Assembly (NCBI GenBank): GCA_946531785.1
Contig: CAMNAT010000023.1
Span: forward strand, 1-14,600
Reading direction: 5' to 3'
Source: an uncultured Oscillospiraceae bacterium
GTDB lineage: Bacteria > Bacillota > Clostridia > UBA1381
DNA length: 14,600 nt
Made by a program: the position numbers and the translations under genes. The first letter of the stretch is position 1. The number at the start of each line of letters is the position of its first letter. Shown here piece after piece: positions 5,625 through 14,370 of the stretch. The notes under the pieces were generated by a model. That model was not told the DNA's origin, made no database searches, and saw nothing but the letters and a program-made list of their open reading frames with translations.

Positions 5625-7289
5625 ATGAGAAAAATAATCGCACTCTCGCTTGCCGCACTCATGCTGCCGGCATCGGCGTATGCCAATGTTGCATCATACA
5701 GAACAGATTGCGCGGCTGACGGAAGCGCAACAATAACCGGAAGCTTTGATACGGAGAATGCTCCCGCCATTTTGGGACTGAGGGTATTAAAAGCCGGAAA
5801 GGAGCTTTCCGAGCTTACCGGGAAGCCGGAGGAGGATCTTGCCATAACGGATTACATAAGGCAGATAGAGCTATCTCCGGACAGTACGGAGTTTGAGATC
5901 TCATTGCTCCTGCCGGAGGGGAGCACAGGCTCACGCAAAGCGCGGTTGATCGGCACAGGCTTTACGGAGACCGCAGATATAGAGCTGCAATATGTAACGC
6001 TTTCCGATTACAGAGCGGCGGTGTCAGCTGTTAATGCCTCTATCCCGTCAGGGGTGAACGCTTTTATTTCCGCGTGCAAGGAAGGGGATAATATGTTCTG
6101 TCTCGGCTTTGATGAAGATATTGCCGATGCAGACGAGGCACTTACTGTAGTATATAACACCGTCGCGGGCAGCGGGCTTGATGAAAATGACCGTCTCAAA
6201 ACGGTTGGTATCTGGCGCGCGGCATCTGTTGCTGCACTTTTTAATCAAGGCGCGGATGTTGATATATCGGCATACAGATACTGTTTTGACTATCTGCCTG
6301 AAAAGGTCACAAAATGGCTTGATACCGTACTGAACAGGGACAGCCGCGATGCGGAAAACAGGTTGAAGTCGCTTATCACAGATCAGCACTTCAAGGGCTT
6401 GAATGACCTTGAAAAGCGGCTCAAGGAGGCCTTGGTACTAACAATTACCGAATATCATGGAGGTATAGGAAACATTGGCGGAGTTATAAGTGACTTCAGC
6501 GACATAACAGGTATAACTGCAAAAAATGATACCGTTGTATATCAAAGGATAGGAGGTACCCGCTATCCGGAGCTTGCATCGCTTTTAAGAGCATATTCTG
6601 AGGCGAAAACCTCCGGCGCAAACACCGGTGGAGGCGGTGGAGGCGGTGGCGGCGGTAGTGCCGCAGGTGGCGCAAGCATCGTCCTCACCACTCCTGTTAC
6701 TCAAAACGATATAACAGAAGTGTCAAAAAACGAAACTATACCACTGTTATTTGTGGATCTTGATATGGCGGCATGGGCTTATGAAGCAGTAAGTACATTG
6801 TTTGATCGCGGCATTATCAGCGGAAAGACAGATACTGTCTTTGCTCCGCTTGATCCTGTAACGCGAGAGGAGTTTGTTAAAATACTTGTTTGTGCGTCCG
6901 GTTATGAGAACAGTGAGTACATTACAGGGAGGTTCAAGGATGTTCCGGTCGGCGCATGGTATGAAAAATATGTGTGTATCGCAGCCAATGAGGGATTGGT
7001 AAATGGTATCGAAGATGACCGGTTCGGAGTTGGCGAAAGGATAAGCCGGCAGGATATGGCTGTGATGATCTACAGGCTTCTGGGGATAAAGAACACTGCA
7101 CCCAAACCGGCAGAGCTGAGCTTTACCGACAGTGGACAGATCAGTGATTATGCAAGTGAGGCTGTCGGAGCGCTCGCCGGAAGCGGAATGGTGAACGGCG
7201 TCGGAGACGGTCTGTTCGTGCCGTTAGGCACAGCAACAAGAGCAGAAGCGGCACAGATGGTCTTTAATGTGCTGGCATCTATCAGCTAA
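5625..7289 (+). CDS. Cell-wall-anchored protein with three C-terminal SLH repeats (554 residues)
   Basis: A TTGGAGG site sits six bases or so before ATG 5625. The signal peptide (MRKII, hydrophobic core, ASAYA cleavage near residue 20) is followed by a beta-rich N-terminal region (about 21-130), then a largely helical region of unknown fold (about 130-330). A run of ten glycines (335-344) acts as a flexible linker. Three SLH repeats follow at about 376-425, 438-490 and 500-553, recognisable by FVDL/FKDV/FTDS starts, AxExLxxxGIIxG-type helices and a TREEF/SRQDM/TRAEA motif in each. SLH triplets bind pyruvylated secondary cell wall polymers in Gram-positive bacteria, so the protein is expected to sit on the outer surface and display its N-terminal part. 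No enzymatic motif is seen there. It is followed by another SLH gene after 14 bases, which points to co-expression. Confidence 0.88.
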   Translation: MRKIIALSLAALMLPASAYANVASYRTDCAADGSATITGSFDTENAPAILGLRVLKAGKELSELTGKPEEDLAITDYIRQIELSPDSTEFEISLLLPEGSTGSRKARLIGTGFTETADIELQYVTLSDYRAAVSAVNASIPSGVNAFISACKEGDNMFCLGFDEDIADADEALTVVYNTVAGSGLDENDRLKTVGIWRAASVAALFNQGADVDISAYRYCFDYLPEKVTKWLDTVLNRDSRDAENRLKSLITDQHFKGLNDLEKRLKEALVLTITEYHGGIGNIGGVISDFSDITGITAKNDTVVYQRIGGTRYPELASLLRAYSEAKTSGANTGGGGGGGGGGSAAGGASIVLTTPVTQNDITEVSKNETIPLLFVDLDMAAWAYEAVSTLFDRGIISGKTDTVFAPLDPVTREEFVKILVCASGYENSEYITGRFKDVPVGAWYEKYVCIAANEGLVNGIEDDRFGVGERISRQDMAVMIYRLLGIKNTAPKPAELSFTDSGQISDYASEAVGALAGSGMVNGVGDGLFVPLGTATRAEAAQMVFNVLASIS

Positions 7290-7303
7290 AGGGGGATAAA
7301 AAC

Positions 7304-9931
7304 ATGACAAGAAATATCGGCAGGGGGACAGCTGTTCTTATTTCTGCCGTAATACTTTTATCTTTCGGCGCGGTACCTGCCGCGGCAAAGGTAAATACGG
7401 ATGAGGAATATGGCAGGGCATACAGTCTGCTTTCATATTTAGGAGTATTGGAAGGGCTGGAGGATCCCAAGGAACGCGATAATACAGATAAGAGCGACAC
7501 CGAGAGGATCATAAGCCGCGCAGAGTTTGCAATGTGTTTTGCGCATATGCTGAACACCGACGGCTCATCTTCAAGGGTGCTGTATTATAACGATTTGCCC
7601 GCGACGCATTTTGCATTCAAAGAAATAACATTAATGACCGATAACGGCTATATAAACGGCACAGACGATAAAAAGTTTGAGCCCGATGTACCGATGAACA
7701 AACAGCATGCCATAATTCTTATGCTGAAGGCGCTGGGGCTTGCAAGCTACATAAACAGCGGTAATGCAGATGAAAGGGTCATTAACTGGGTGCTGAACGA
7801 TTCGGAAATAACGGATGGTGTAAGCGGGAATGAATATGTAACCTTCAGGGATATGGTCGTTCTTGCATATAACACACTTATTGCGGACTACTATGAACCT
7901 AATATATCAAAGGTCAATGAGCTGGGATATAAACGTAGAGACGGCGACAGCTTATTATATGAGAGCCGTAAAATGCGGTATGTGAAGAAAAAGCTTTTAA
8001 GCGCGGCGAATGGCGCTGATATATACGGCATTGAGGACAGTAAAAGCATCGTTGTTATCGGCGGTATTGCATATGACAGCAACGGAATTGATTACAGCGG
8101 CTTATTAGGCAGGCGCGTGGACTATGTGTGGCTTGAGGATGACGCTGATTATGTTGTCTGGGCGGCTGAAAGCGGCGACCCTAAAGAGCTTAAAATAACC
8201 GTTGACGAAGATACAGAGTACAATCCGCAGACGGGCAGACTCAGATACACAGTAGATAACCGTGAGCGAACTGTGAAGCTGTCAACCGAGGCGGCTATAG
8301 TGTATAACGGACGATATACAGGAAAAGGTCTTGAAAACTATGTAAATAAGCGGCACAGCTTGCTTACGCTGCTTTCTTCATCGGGGCAGGGCGGAGATTA
8401 TGATATCATCCTGATAGAATCATATCAGAACCTGATGGTGTCCGATCTTGAGACAAAGGATAAGATCTATGCTTATGACAGGGATAGAACTGATGGTGTA
8501 TCCCTTGATGAGGAGGATTATTATATTTTAGATTTGTATGATACTGATGGTAATGAGATAAAATGGTCTGATATAAAGCGTAATGATATTTTGAGCGTGT
8601 TCATTTCAGAGGATGGTCAGATAGCAAAGGTCATACAGTCTAATTCAATGGTTAGCGGTAAGGTTGAAAATATTGATAATGACGGCGATCTTATCATAGA
8701 TGGCAAGCATTATGAGGTGTATTCTGAAAATGTCGCGCAACGGGTAACACTGGGCTCTGTTATCAACTGCTATCTTGATCATAAAGGATATATCGCAGCC
8801 GTAGAAACCGGGAATATCCAATCAGACCAGTTTGTGGGGTTTATCCTGTCCGGAGCATACGACGAGAACGAGATTACGAATGGAATAGTTTTAAAGATAT
8901 TGTCCGAGGATGGCACGATAAAGTCATATAATGCTGCTCCAAAACTGAATGTGGATGGTAAGAGCTTTAAGAGTAATGAGATCGCATATGCGGCTATTTC
9001 AGCTGATGGCGGGACTAAAGGCAAGCCGGAGCAGCAGATTGCACTTATAAAGCTGAACGAAGACGGAGAGGTGCGCCGGATCGACCGCGCATATCCGGAT
9101 GATGGCGAGGCACATCCGCTCACAATAAATCGTCAGATAGAGCAGGATCTTGCCAGTGTGAATCAGGCTATGTATACAAGCGGGCAAGGCAAGATTGGTG
9201 TCAATATGCTTGTGGATTCAAATACAAAGGTGTTCTTTGTTCCGCAGAATTTGGGCGGCGATTATTCTCGCTGCGGGGTGGGTGTGCCTCGTATCTGGGA
9301 CGATTACCGCGGCGCGGTAAGCTACCGAACAACACAGAGAGATAATTTCGTGGAGCAGTATATAGTTACACGGCAGATCACATACGGCACTATCGCCAAC
9401 ACCCATCCAATAAGAATGGTCGACAGGATATATCAGGCGCTCAATGGTGACGGAGAAGCGGTGTGGATGCTGACATGCACGGACGGAAACTCTTTTAACG
9501 AATATGAGGTAAGCGAGTATCTGGAATTGGATAAGTATAATCTCCATCGCGGCGATATTATTCGTGTTGCCACAACTGCAACTAACAATTATAAGCTGGA
9601 GTATTTAAACATAGTGTCCCGTGCGGGCGATGATACGCCTGTGGGAGAGGCAAACCGCAAAATGCCTTATGCTACCGGCAGAGTGATCTCCGGCTATGCA
9701 AACGATAAACTTGATTATTACTTAAAGATAGGCTGGGACAGCGGCAATGATTTTGATGAGATATTCAAGCTTACCGCAGCAACGCCCATGGCTGTATATG
9801 ACTCACAGAAGGACAAGGTATACACAGGAACAGTTGAGGATATAAAAACACAGGTTGCCGATACGGATGCGTCAAGAGTGCTTGTTCAGACTCATGAGGG
9901 CACGTTGCAAAGAGTGTTCGTATACAGATAA
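7304..9931 (+). CDS. Secreted protein with N-terminal SLH-like repeats and a long beta-rich body (875 residues)
   Basis: ATG 7304 follows AGGGGGAT nine to ten bases upstream. The signal peptide (basic start, hydrophobic core, PAAA cleavage near residue 28) precedes SLH-like repeats at about 32-83 (SLLSYLGVLEG, ISRAEFAMCF) and 97-150 (FKEITLMTDNGYINGTDDKKF), with a degenerate third at about 160-200. The remaining roughly 670 residues are acidic and beta-rich. They contain small modules with recurring G-x-V-x-x-I and DGxI patterns (GKVENIDNDGDLIIDG, GTIKSYN, GRVISGY) that may be OB- or SH3-like. I recognise no catalytic motif. Clostridial S-layer-type proteins often pair SLH repeats with long repetitive bodies, so a structural or display role is likely. 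Its stop codon TAA is followed immediately by ATG 9932, which suggests translational coupling or at least one transcript with the glycosidase gene. Confidence 0.82.
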   Translation: MTRNIGRGTAVLISAVILLSFGAVPAAAKVNTDEEYGRAYSLLSYLGVLEGLEDPKERDNTDKSDTERIISRAEFAMCFAHMLNTDGSSSRVLYYNDLPATHFAFKEITLMTDNGYINGTDDKKFEPDVPMNKQHAIILMLKALGLASYINSGNADERVINWVLNDSEITDGVSGNEYVTFRDMVVLAYNTLIADYYEPNISKVNELGYKRRDGDSLLYESRKMRYVKKKLLSAANGADIYGIEDSKSIVVIGGIAYDSNGIDYSGLLGRRVDYVWLEDDADYVVWAAESGDPKELKITVDEDTEYNPQTGRLRYTVDNRERTVKLSTEAAIVYNGRYTGKGLENYVNKRHSLLTLLSSSGQGGDYDIILIESYQNLMVSDLETKDKIYAYDRDRTDGVSLDEEDYYILDLYDTDGNEIKWSDIKRNDILSVFISEDGQIAKVIQSNSMVSGKVENIDNDGDLIIDGKHYEVYSENVAQRVTLGSVINCYLDHKGYIAAVETGNIQSDQFVGFILSGAYDENEITNGIVLKILSEDGTIKSYNAAPKLNVDGKSFKSNEIAYAAISADGGTKGKPEQQIALIKLNEDGEVRRIDRAYPDDGEAHPLTINRQIEQDLASVNQAMYTSGQGKIGVNMLVDSNTKVFFVPQNLGGDYSRCGVGVPRIWDDYRGAVSYRTTQRDNFVEQYIVTRQITYGTIANTHPIRMVDRIYQALNGDGEAVWMLTCTDGNSFNEYEVSEYLELDKYNLHRGDIIRVATTATNNYKLEYLNIVSRAGDDTPVGEANRKMPYATGRVISGYANDKLDYYLKIGWDSGNDFDEIFKLTAATPMAVYDSQKDKVYTGTVEDIKTQVADTDASRVLVQTHEGTLQRVFVYR

Positions 9932-9955
9932 ATGAGAGGAGCTTGGAATAATAAA

Positions 9956-12043
9956 ATGGCAGAGAATAATGCACATATATTTAAGAAAGCGGTACCCATA
10001 TGGCTAAAGGACAGGGAAAAAGAGGTAAATATATGTGTAAAGCTTATATGTCGGCATACCAAAGGTAAAAAAGGTTTGCTGCGTATAGGCGGAGCGAGCT
10101 TTTATCAAGTGTATTTTGATGGCGGACTTGTTCATTTCGGACCTGCAAGAAAAGCTCATGGCTACAGTGCGGTCGACGAGCTGCATGTTCCGGAGTATAT
10201 AAGCGAGATTTCTTTACGCGTTATTGGTTATAATTGCCCGGCATTTAACGGTGTGCTGCAATCATCCTTTGTTGTGGCTGAGCTGGAAGCCGACGGTGAG
10301 ATACTTGCCGCGACAGGGCTTGGCGGCTTTGACTGCTTTGAAGATACGCAGCATGTTCAAAAAACTGTAAGGTACTCATTCCAGAGACAGTTCACCGAAA
10401 GCTGGGATATGACTAACACGATAAAGGACGCCGAATTTGCAGAGGTGGATCCTGGAGTAAAGCTCAGCATGCGAGATGTGCCGTATGCCGATATTACGGG
10501 ATATGCCGCAAAGCCTTTGCAGATCGCCGGAACATGGCATATGGAGAAGGAGAACAGATATCCGTTACGCTACTATATAGAAAACCCGAAGGATACTGTG
10601 CATTTTTCGTTGGACGAGCTGCAGTCGCATGCATATGAGGAGTGGCTAAGGATCAAAACTGACTATCATAAGGCAGCGCATACCGATAAAATAACTGCGG
10701 GCGGCTGCGCGATATGGGATCTTGGCTTCGTCATTGCGGGATTCTTCCGGTTGAAGCTGCATACAAAGGCAGGAGCGAGGATAATATTCTCGTTTGCTGA
10801 ACAGATAGATGCAGAACACAGTCTGTATGTTAAAGAGTTCAACACTATAAATCTTATTGAGTGGACGCTGCCCGCGGGGGACTGGGATCTGAGGAGCTTC
10901 GAGCCGTACGCTGCAAGATACATGGAGATCATTGTTATGGAGGGCGATATAGAGGCTGAATATGTCGGCATGGAGGAGTTTGCGTTCCCGATGTCGCATA
11001 TTATGACGAGCGCTCCTGATGACGCGGAGCTTGCCGAGATATATAATGCTGCTGTGAGAACTTTCCGCCATAATGTTATAGATATATACATGGACTGCCC
11101 ATCGCGTGAACGCGCCGGCTGGCTGTTTGACAGCTTTTACACCGGCAAAGCGGAGCGGTATTTTACCGGAAGCTCGGATGTTGAAAAGGCTTTTCTTGAT
11201 AACTATGTAAAGGGCGGTGAAAGGAAAGAAACGCCCGGCATGGTAAGTATGATCTATCCCGGTGATGTTACAAGAGATGAATTTATACCCCAGTGGGCAA
11301 TGTGGTATGCGGTAGAAATATGTGATTATATAACAGAGCGCGGCGGCGTGGCAGATAAACCTAAGTTCAAGGAACAGATGGAAAAGCTTGTAGGCTATTT
11401 TGACAAGTTCAAAAACGAATTTGGTTTACTTGAAAGACTTGATAATTTTAATTTTGTGGAGTGGTCAGCATTGAACGATCGTGTTTTTGATGTGAGCTGG
11501 CCTACAAATATGCTTTATGCAAAAATGCTTGAAGGTCTCGGCACTGTTTATGGGCGTGAGGATTGGATCGGGCAAAGCGCTAGCATAAACAAAACCATCT
11601 GCGATATGGCGTTTGACGGAACATTGTTTTGTGACCGCGCGGTAAGGGATGCTGACGGTAAGCTGAAAAATACCGATGAGCGTTCGGAAACAACGCAGTA
11701 TTATGCACTGTTTCTGGGTACAGCAGCACCGAGGGGAAAGGAATTTGAAGCTCTCCGTAAAATGGTGCTCGATGTATTCACAACGGAGCGGATAGAGGAG
11801 CATCCGGACATTCTAAGGTCGGAAATGTTCATGGGTGTATATTTAAAAATAGATGTGCTTCTTAATATGCATATGCCCGAAAAGGCATTGAACGAGATAA
11901 AAGCATATTTTTTGCCAATGGCTCGTGAGAGCGGAACGCTTTGGGAGCATCTTTCGGGCTATAAGAGCCGGGATCACGGCTTTGCAGCTTATGCGGCTGC
12001 GGCGATAGATAAGGCATTACGGCAAAAGGCTGAAAGGAGTTGA
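9956..12043 (+). CDS. GH78-like (alpha-L-rhamnosidase-type) intracellular glycosidase
   Basis: Starting at ATG 9956 gives 695 residues beginning MAENNAH. An in-frame ATG at 9932, touching the previous stop, would add eight residues, but it has no ribosome site, whereas AGGAG at 9937-9941 lies 14 bases before 9956; neither spacing is ideal. There is no signal peptide. The N-terminal part is beta-rich with a jelly-roll look. The middle and C-terminal parts look like the (alpha/alpha)6 six-hairpin fold. The motif DCPSRERAGWLFD carries Asp380, Glu385 and Asp392 in the same spacing as the acidic residues of GH78 rhamnosidases, and a late TLWEHL (Glu664) is a candidate general base. The family hydrolyses alpha-L-rhamnosides with inversion. 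At 695 residues the protein is shorter than many GH78 enzymes, so a different sugar is possible. Its cytoplasmic location suggests action on imported oligosaccharides. It is directly followed by the isomerase gene. Confidence 0.75.
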   Translation: MAENNAHIFKKAVPIWLKDREKEVNICVKLICRHTKGKKGLLRIGGASFYQVYFDGGLVHFGPARKAHGYSAVDELHVPEYISEISLRVIGYNCPAFNGVLQSSFVVAELEADGEILAATGLGGFDCFEDTQHVQKTVRYSFQRQFTESWDMTNTIKDAEFAEVDPGVKLSMRDVPYADITGYAAKPLQIAGTWHMEKENRYPLRYYIENPKDTVHFSLDELQSHAYEEWLRIKTDYHKAAHTDKITAGGCAIWDLGFVIAGFFRLKLHTKAGARIIFSFAEQIDAEHSLYVKEFNTINLIEWTLPAGDWDLRSFEPYAARYMEIIVMEGDIEAEYVGMEEFAFPMSHIMTSAPDDAELAEIYNAAVRTFRHNVIDIYMDCPSRERAGWLFDSFYTGKAERYFTGSSDVEKAFLDNYVKGGERKETPGMVSMIYPGDVTRDEFIPQWAMWYAVEICDYITERGGVADKPKFKEQMEKLVGYFDKFKNEFGLLERLDNFNFVEWSALNDRVFDVSWPTNMLYAKMLEGLGTVYGREDWIGQSASINKTICDMAFDGTLFCDRAVRDADGKLKNTDERSETTQYYALFLGTAAPRGKEFEALRKMVLDVFTTERIEEHPDILRSEMFMGVYLKIDVLLNMHMPEKALNEIKAYFLPMARESGTLWEHLSGYKSRDHGFAAYAAAAIDKALRQKAERS
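12036..12039 (+). promoter_or_regulatory. Ribosome binding site for the TIM-barrel gene
   Basis: GGAG within AAAGGAGT lies nine bases before ATG 12049 and overlaps the end of the glycosidase gene. It supports ATG 12049 over an in-frame TTG at 12040, which would leave no spacing. Confidence 0.6.
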
Positions 12044-12048
12044 CAATT

Positions 12049-12912
12049 ATGAGAACAGGCATTACTTTCAATATGTATGGGGATGGGTATAATCTGTATG
12101 GCGGCGACAGCTACAAAAAAATAAAGGAGCATGGCTATTCATGTGTAGATTTCGCTTTGGGGGATACCGAAACACCTGTATATAATTCATCGGACGAAGC
12201 AGCAAAGAAAATTCTTTTAAATCAAAAGCAACGCGCCGAGGCCGCCGGTATAGAGATCTGGCAGGTGCACGGACCATGGCGTTGGCCACCGAGAGACCGT
12301 TCTGCCGAGGATAGGACCGAGCGCATGGAAAAGATGAAAAGATCTTTGTGGTTCTGCAATGTTCTTGGGTGTAAAAACTGGGTGATACATCCTATTATGC
12401 CATATGGTATTGAGGATATAGGCACCGGTAACGAGCAGTCAACATGGGATATGAATCTTGAGTTCATGAGTGAGCTCTTAAAAACCGCAAAGGAGTATGG
12501 GATCACTATCTGCTATGAGAATATGCCGATGCCGAGGTTTTCGCTTGCGGCTCCGGCAGATGTTTTGAGATTTGTAAAAACGATAGACGATGATAATTTC
12601 AAAATATGCCTTGACACCGGACATGTATCGGTGTTTGATGCGCTGGATCTTGCAGAGAGTATCCGCATGCTGGGTGACGAGATCAGGGTACTGCATGTGC
12701 ATGATAATAAAAAGGGCTTGGATCTGCATATGATGCCTTATTTCGGTATAATAGACTGGGCTGGATTTTCCGGTGCATTAAAGGATATAGGCTTTACCGG
12801 AGTTCTGTCACTTGAAACGGTACCGCCGTCACTGCCGGATATGGAGATATTTGAAGGAATGTGCGTAGCACTGGGTAAAATAGCAAGAAGGATAGCCGAC
12901 TCGGCTTTATGA
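12049..12912 (+). CDS. Sugar phosphate isomerase/epimerase-like TIM barrel (AP-endonuclease-2 fold)
   Basis: 287 residues from ATG 12049, which begins five bases after the glycosidase stop. The product reads as a single TIM barrel of the xylose-isomerase-like/AP_endonuc_2 superfamily. The expected metal ligands are visible at the ends of strands: Glu157 (CYENMP), Asp189 and His192 (CLDTGH), His216/His218 (HVHDN), and Glu256 (LSLETV). His74 (VHGPW) and His114 (VIHP) are further conserved-type active-site positions. Members isomerise or epimerise sugars, sugar phosphates and inosose-type cyclitols; the sequence does not tell which. No Asn-rich DNA-binding features suggest a true endonuclease IV. 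The position between a GH78-like glycosidase and a PHP hydrolase suggests processing of the released sugar in the cytoplasm. Confidence 0.8.
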   Translation: MRTGITFNMYGDGYNLYGGDSYKKIKEHGYSCVDFALGDTETPVYNSSDEAAKKILLNQKQRAEAAGIEIWQVHGPWRWPPRDRSAEDRTERMEKMKRSLWFCNVLGCKNWVIHPIMPYGIEDIGTGNEQSTWDMNLEFMSELLKTAKEYGITICYENMPMPRFSLAAPADVLRFVKTIDDDNFKICLDTGHVSVFDALDLAESIRMLGDEIRVLHVHDNKKGLDLHMMPYFGIIDWAGFSGALKDIGFTGVLSLETVPPSLPDMEIFEGMCVALGKIARRIADSAL

Positions 12913-12956
12913 TAAAACAGACTGACAAAGATTGATTCCGTTTCTTGTGGAAATAT

Positions 12957-12963
12957 AGGAGGT
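12957..12963 (+). promoter_or_regulatory. Ribosome binding site that fixes the GTG start of the PHP gene
   Basis: AGGAGGT, a near-perfect Shine-Dalgarno sequence, lies eight bases before GTG 12972. There is no competing ATG close by in frame. Confidence 0.75.
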
Positions 12964-12971
12964 AGTATAAC

Positions 12972-14321
12972 GTGGATCCACTTTTAAAAAAATTCAGGGC
13001 AACTCCGGCTGTTGTAAAGGCAGACGCAGAAAGCGAAATAACCATAGAAAGCCTTGAAGGCTCATATAGGTTTTATGATGACATAACATATGAGATAACC
13101 TTTACGCCTCAGGATGAAAGTGATGTGCCTCTGGATGAGGAAATGTCGCTTGTCGGATATGAAAAAGCACGAAAGACATATCTGGTTAAGCCTGAAAACG
13201 GAAGGCTGAAGCTTCGACATTTTTTTGCCGGAGAGCAGGAATGGCGTATTCATATCAGCACAAGAGAATATAAAAAGCATGAGAATCCTTTGTTTGAGCC
13301 TTATCGTCCGTACTGGAAGGCGCTTATAGAGCTTCCGAAAAAGGGCATAGATGTACATGTGTATTCGCTTAATGATGATCTGTATAAGAGAAAGCCGATG
13401 CGCGGAGATCTGCATGTGCATACAACAGTATCGGACGGTGGGGAAACACCGGAATTTGTTTGCGCGGCGTACAGAAGGAGCGGACGCGATTTTGTTGCGA
13501 TAACCGATCATAATGTATTCTATGCGTCAAAGGAGGCTGAGGCTCGATTCGGTTTTTTGAAAAACTTCCGCATCCTTAAAGGTGAAGAGGTGCATAATGG
13601 ATATGTGGGATTTTTTCACATGGTACATATCGGAGGGGAGCATAGTGTAAATGATATATACCTCAACGATCCGGAAAGAGTGAAAAAGGAAACTGCTGAA
13701 ATAGAAAAAGAGATCGAAATACCTCAGGGGCTTGATAAAAATGAATATCTCGGCAGAGTGTGGATGTACCGCGCTATAAAGAAAAGCGGCGGCTATGCAA
13801 TCCATGTGCATCCGTACTGGAATATAGGATTTTACCATACATCAACAAAAATGAGCATGGCGATCATCAAAAACGGCTTATGTGATGCGTTTGAGGTGAT
13901 AGGCGGAGTCGAGCCTCATGAGAATAATATGCAGGTAGCACTCTATAACGAGCTCAGGGCAGAGGGCTTTGATATCCCGATAGTAGGCTCCACAGACTCG
14001 CATTCTGTTCTTAATGACGGACATCTGAAAAGATCAACTGTCGCATTTGTCGAAGATGATATAATAACAGCGATAGACGAGGGGTACAGCACAGCAGTCG
14101 AATCCTTAGCGGGTGAAAATGTGAGAGCTTACGGAAGATTAAGGCTTGTCACATACACACATTTCTTGCTTAAAAACTATTTTCCGCTGCATGATGAGCT
14201 TTGTGAGATCTCCGGACGGTATATGGAGGACTATGCACACGGAGATGACAGTGTTAAGGAGCTGATAATCCAAACTGAGCAAAGACTGGACATGCTGAAC
14301 AAAAACTTCTTTGGAAAATGA
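12972..14321 (+). CDS. PHP-domain metal-dependent hydrolase with N-terminal beta domain
   Basis: 449 residues from GTG 12972. Residues 1 to about 140 form an unassigned beta-rich domain. The PHP domain follows, with its four motifs: His148-x-His150 in GDLHVHTTVSDG, Asp179-His180 in ITDHN, His278-x-His280 in IHVHP, and Asp342/His344 in STDSH. Glu205/Glu206 (GEEVH) and His216/His219 (FHMVH) supply the remaining metal-ligand type positions. PHP proteins use two or three metal ions to hydrolyse phosphate esters (histidinol phosphate, nucleotides, DNA ends), and many family members of this length are uncharacterised. There is no signal peptide. The helical C-terminal 90 residues contain no motif I know. 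It lies 59 bases after the isomerase gene and before an SGNH esterase gene, so phosphosugar or related ester hydrolysis in the same pathway is plausible but not shown. Confidence 0.82.
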   Translation: MDPLLKKFRATPAVVKADAESEITIESLEGSYRFYDDITYEITFTPQDESDVPLDEEMSLVGYEKARKTYLVKPENGRLKLRHFFAGEQEWRIHISTREYKKHENPLFEPYRPYWKALIELPKKGIDVHVYSLNDDLYKRKPMRGDLHVHTTVSDGGETPEFVCAAYRRSGRDFVAITDHNVFYASKEAEARFGFLKNFRILKGEEVHNGYVGFFHMVHIGGEHSVNDIYLNDPERVKKETAEIEKEIEIPQGLDKNEYLGRVWMYRAIKKSGGYAIHVHPYWNIGFYHTSTKMSMAIIKNGLCDAFEVIGGVEPHENNMQVALYNELRAEGFDIPIVGSTDSHSVLNDGHLKRSTVAFVEDDIITAIDEGYSTAVESLAGENVRAYGRLRLVTYTHFLLKNYFPLHDELCEISGRYMEDYAHGDDSVKELIIQTEQRLDMLNKNFFGK

Positions 14322-14370
14322 TTTGTATCGTATGCTCATCTTTGCATACAATTATTCTGAAAGGAATTAT

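Noticed and set aside
12040..12048. TTG 12040 as start of the TIM-barrel gene
   Set aside because: It would overlap the previous stop and sit right against the GGAG site; ATG 12049 has normal spacing and the usual barrel beginning (MRTGITF).
12932..12959. TTGATT and TATAGG with 16-base spacing as a promoter for the PHP gene
   Set aside because: The -10 would overlap the ribosome binding site at 12957-12963, placing the transcript start inside or after the start codon.
14323..14351. Hairpin GTATGC/GCATAC (14330-14349) after the PHP gene as a terminator
   Set aside because: Only six AT-rich pairs, with a competing TTGTAT/ATACAA pairing and no T-run; the next gene starts 20 bases further with the same orientation.
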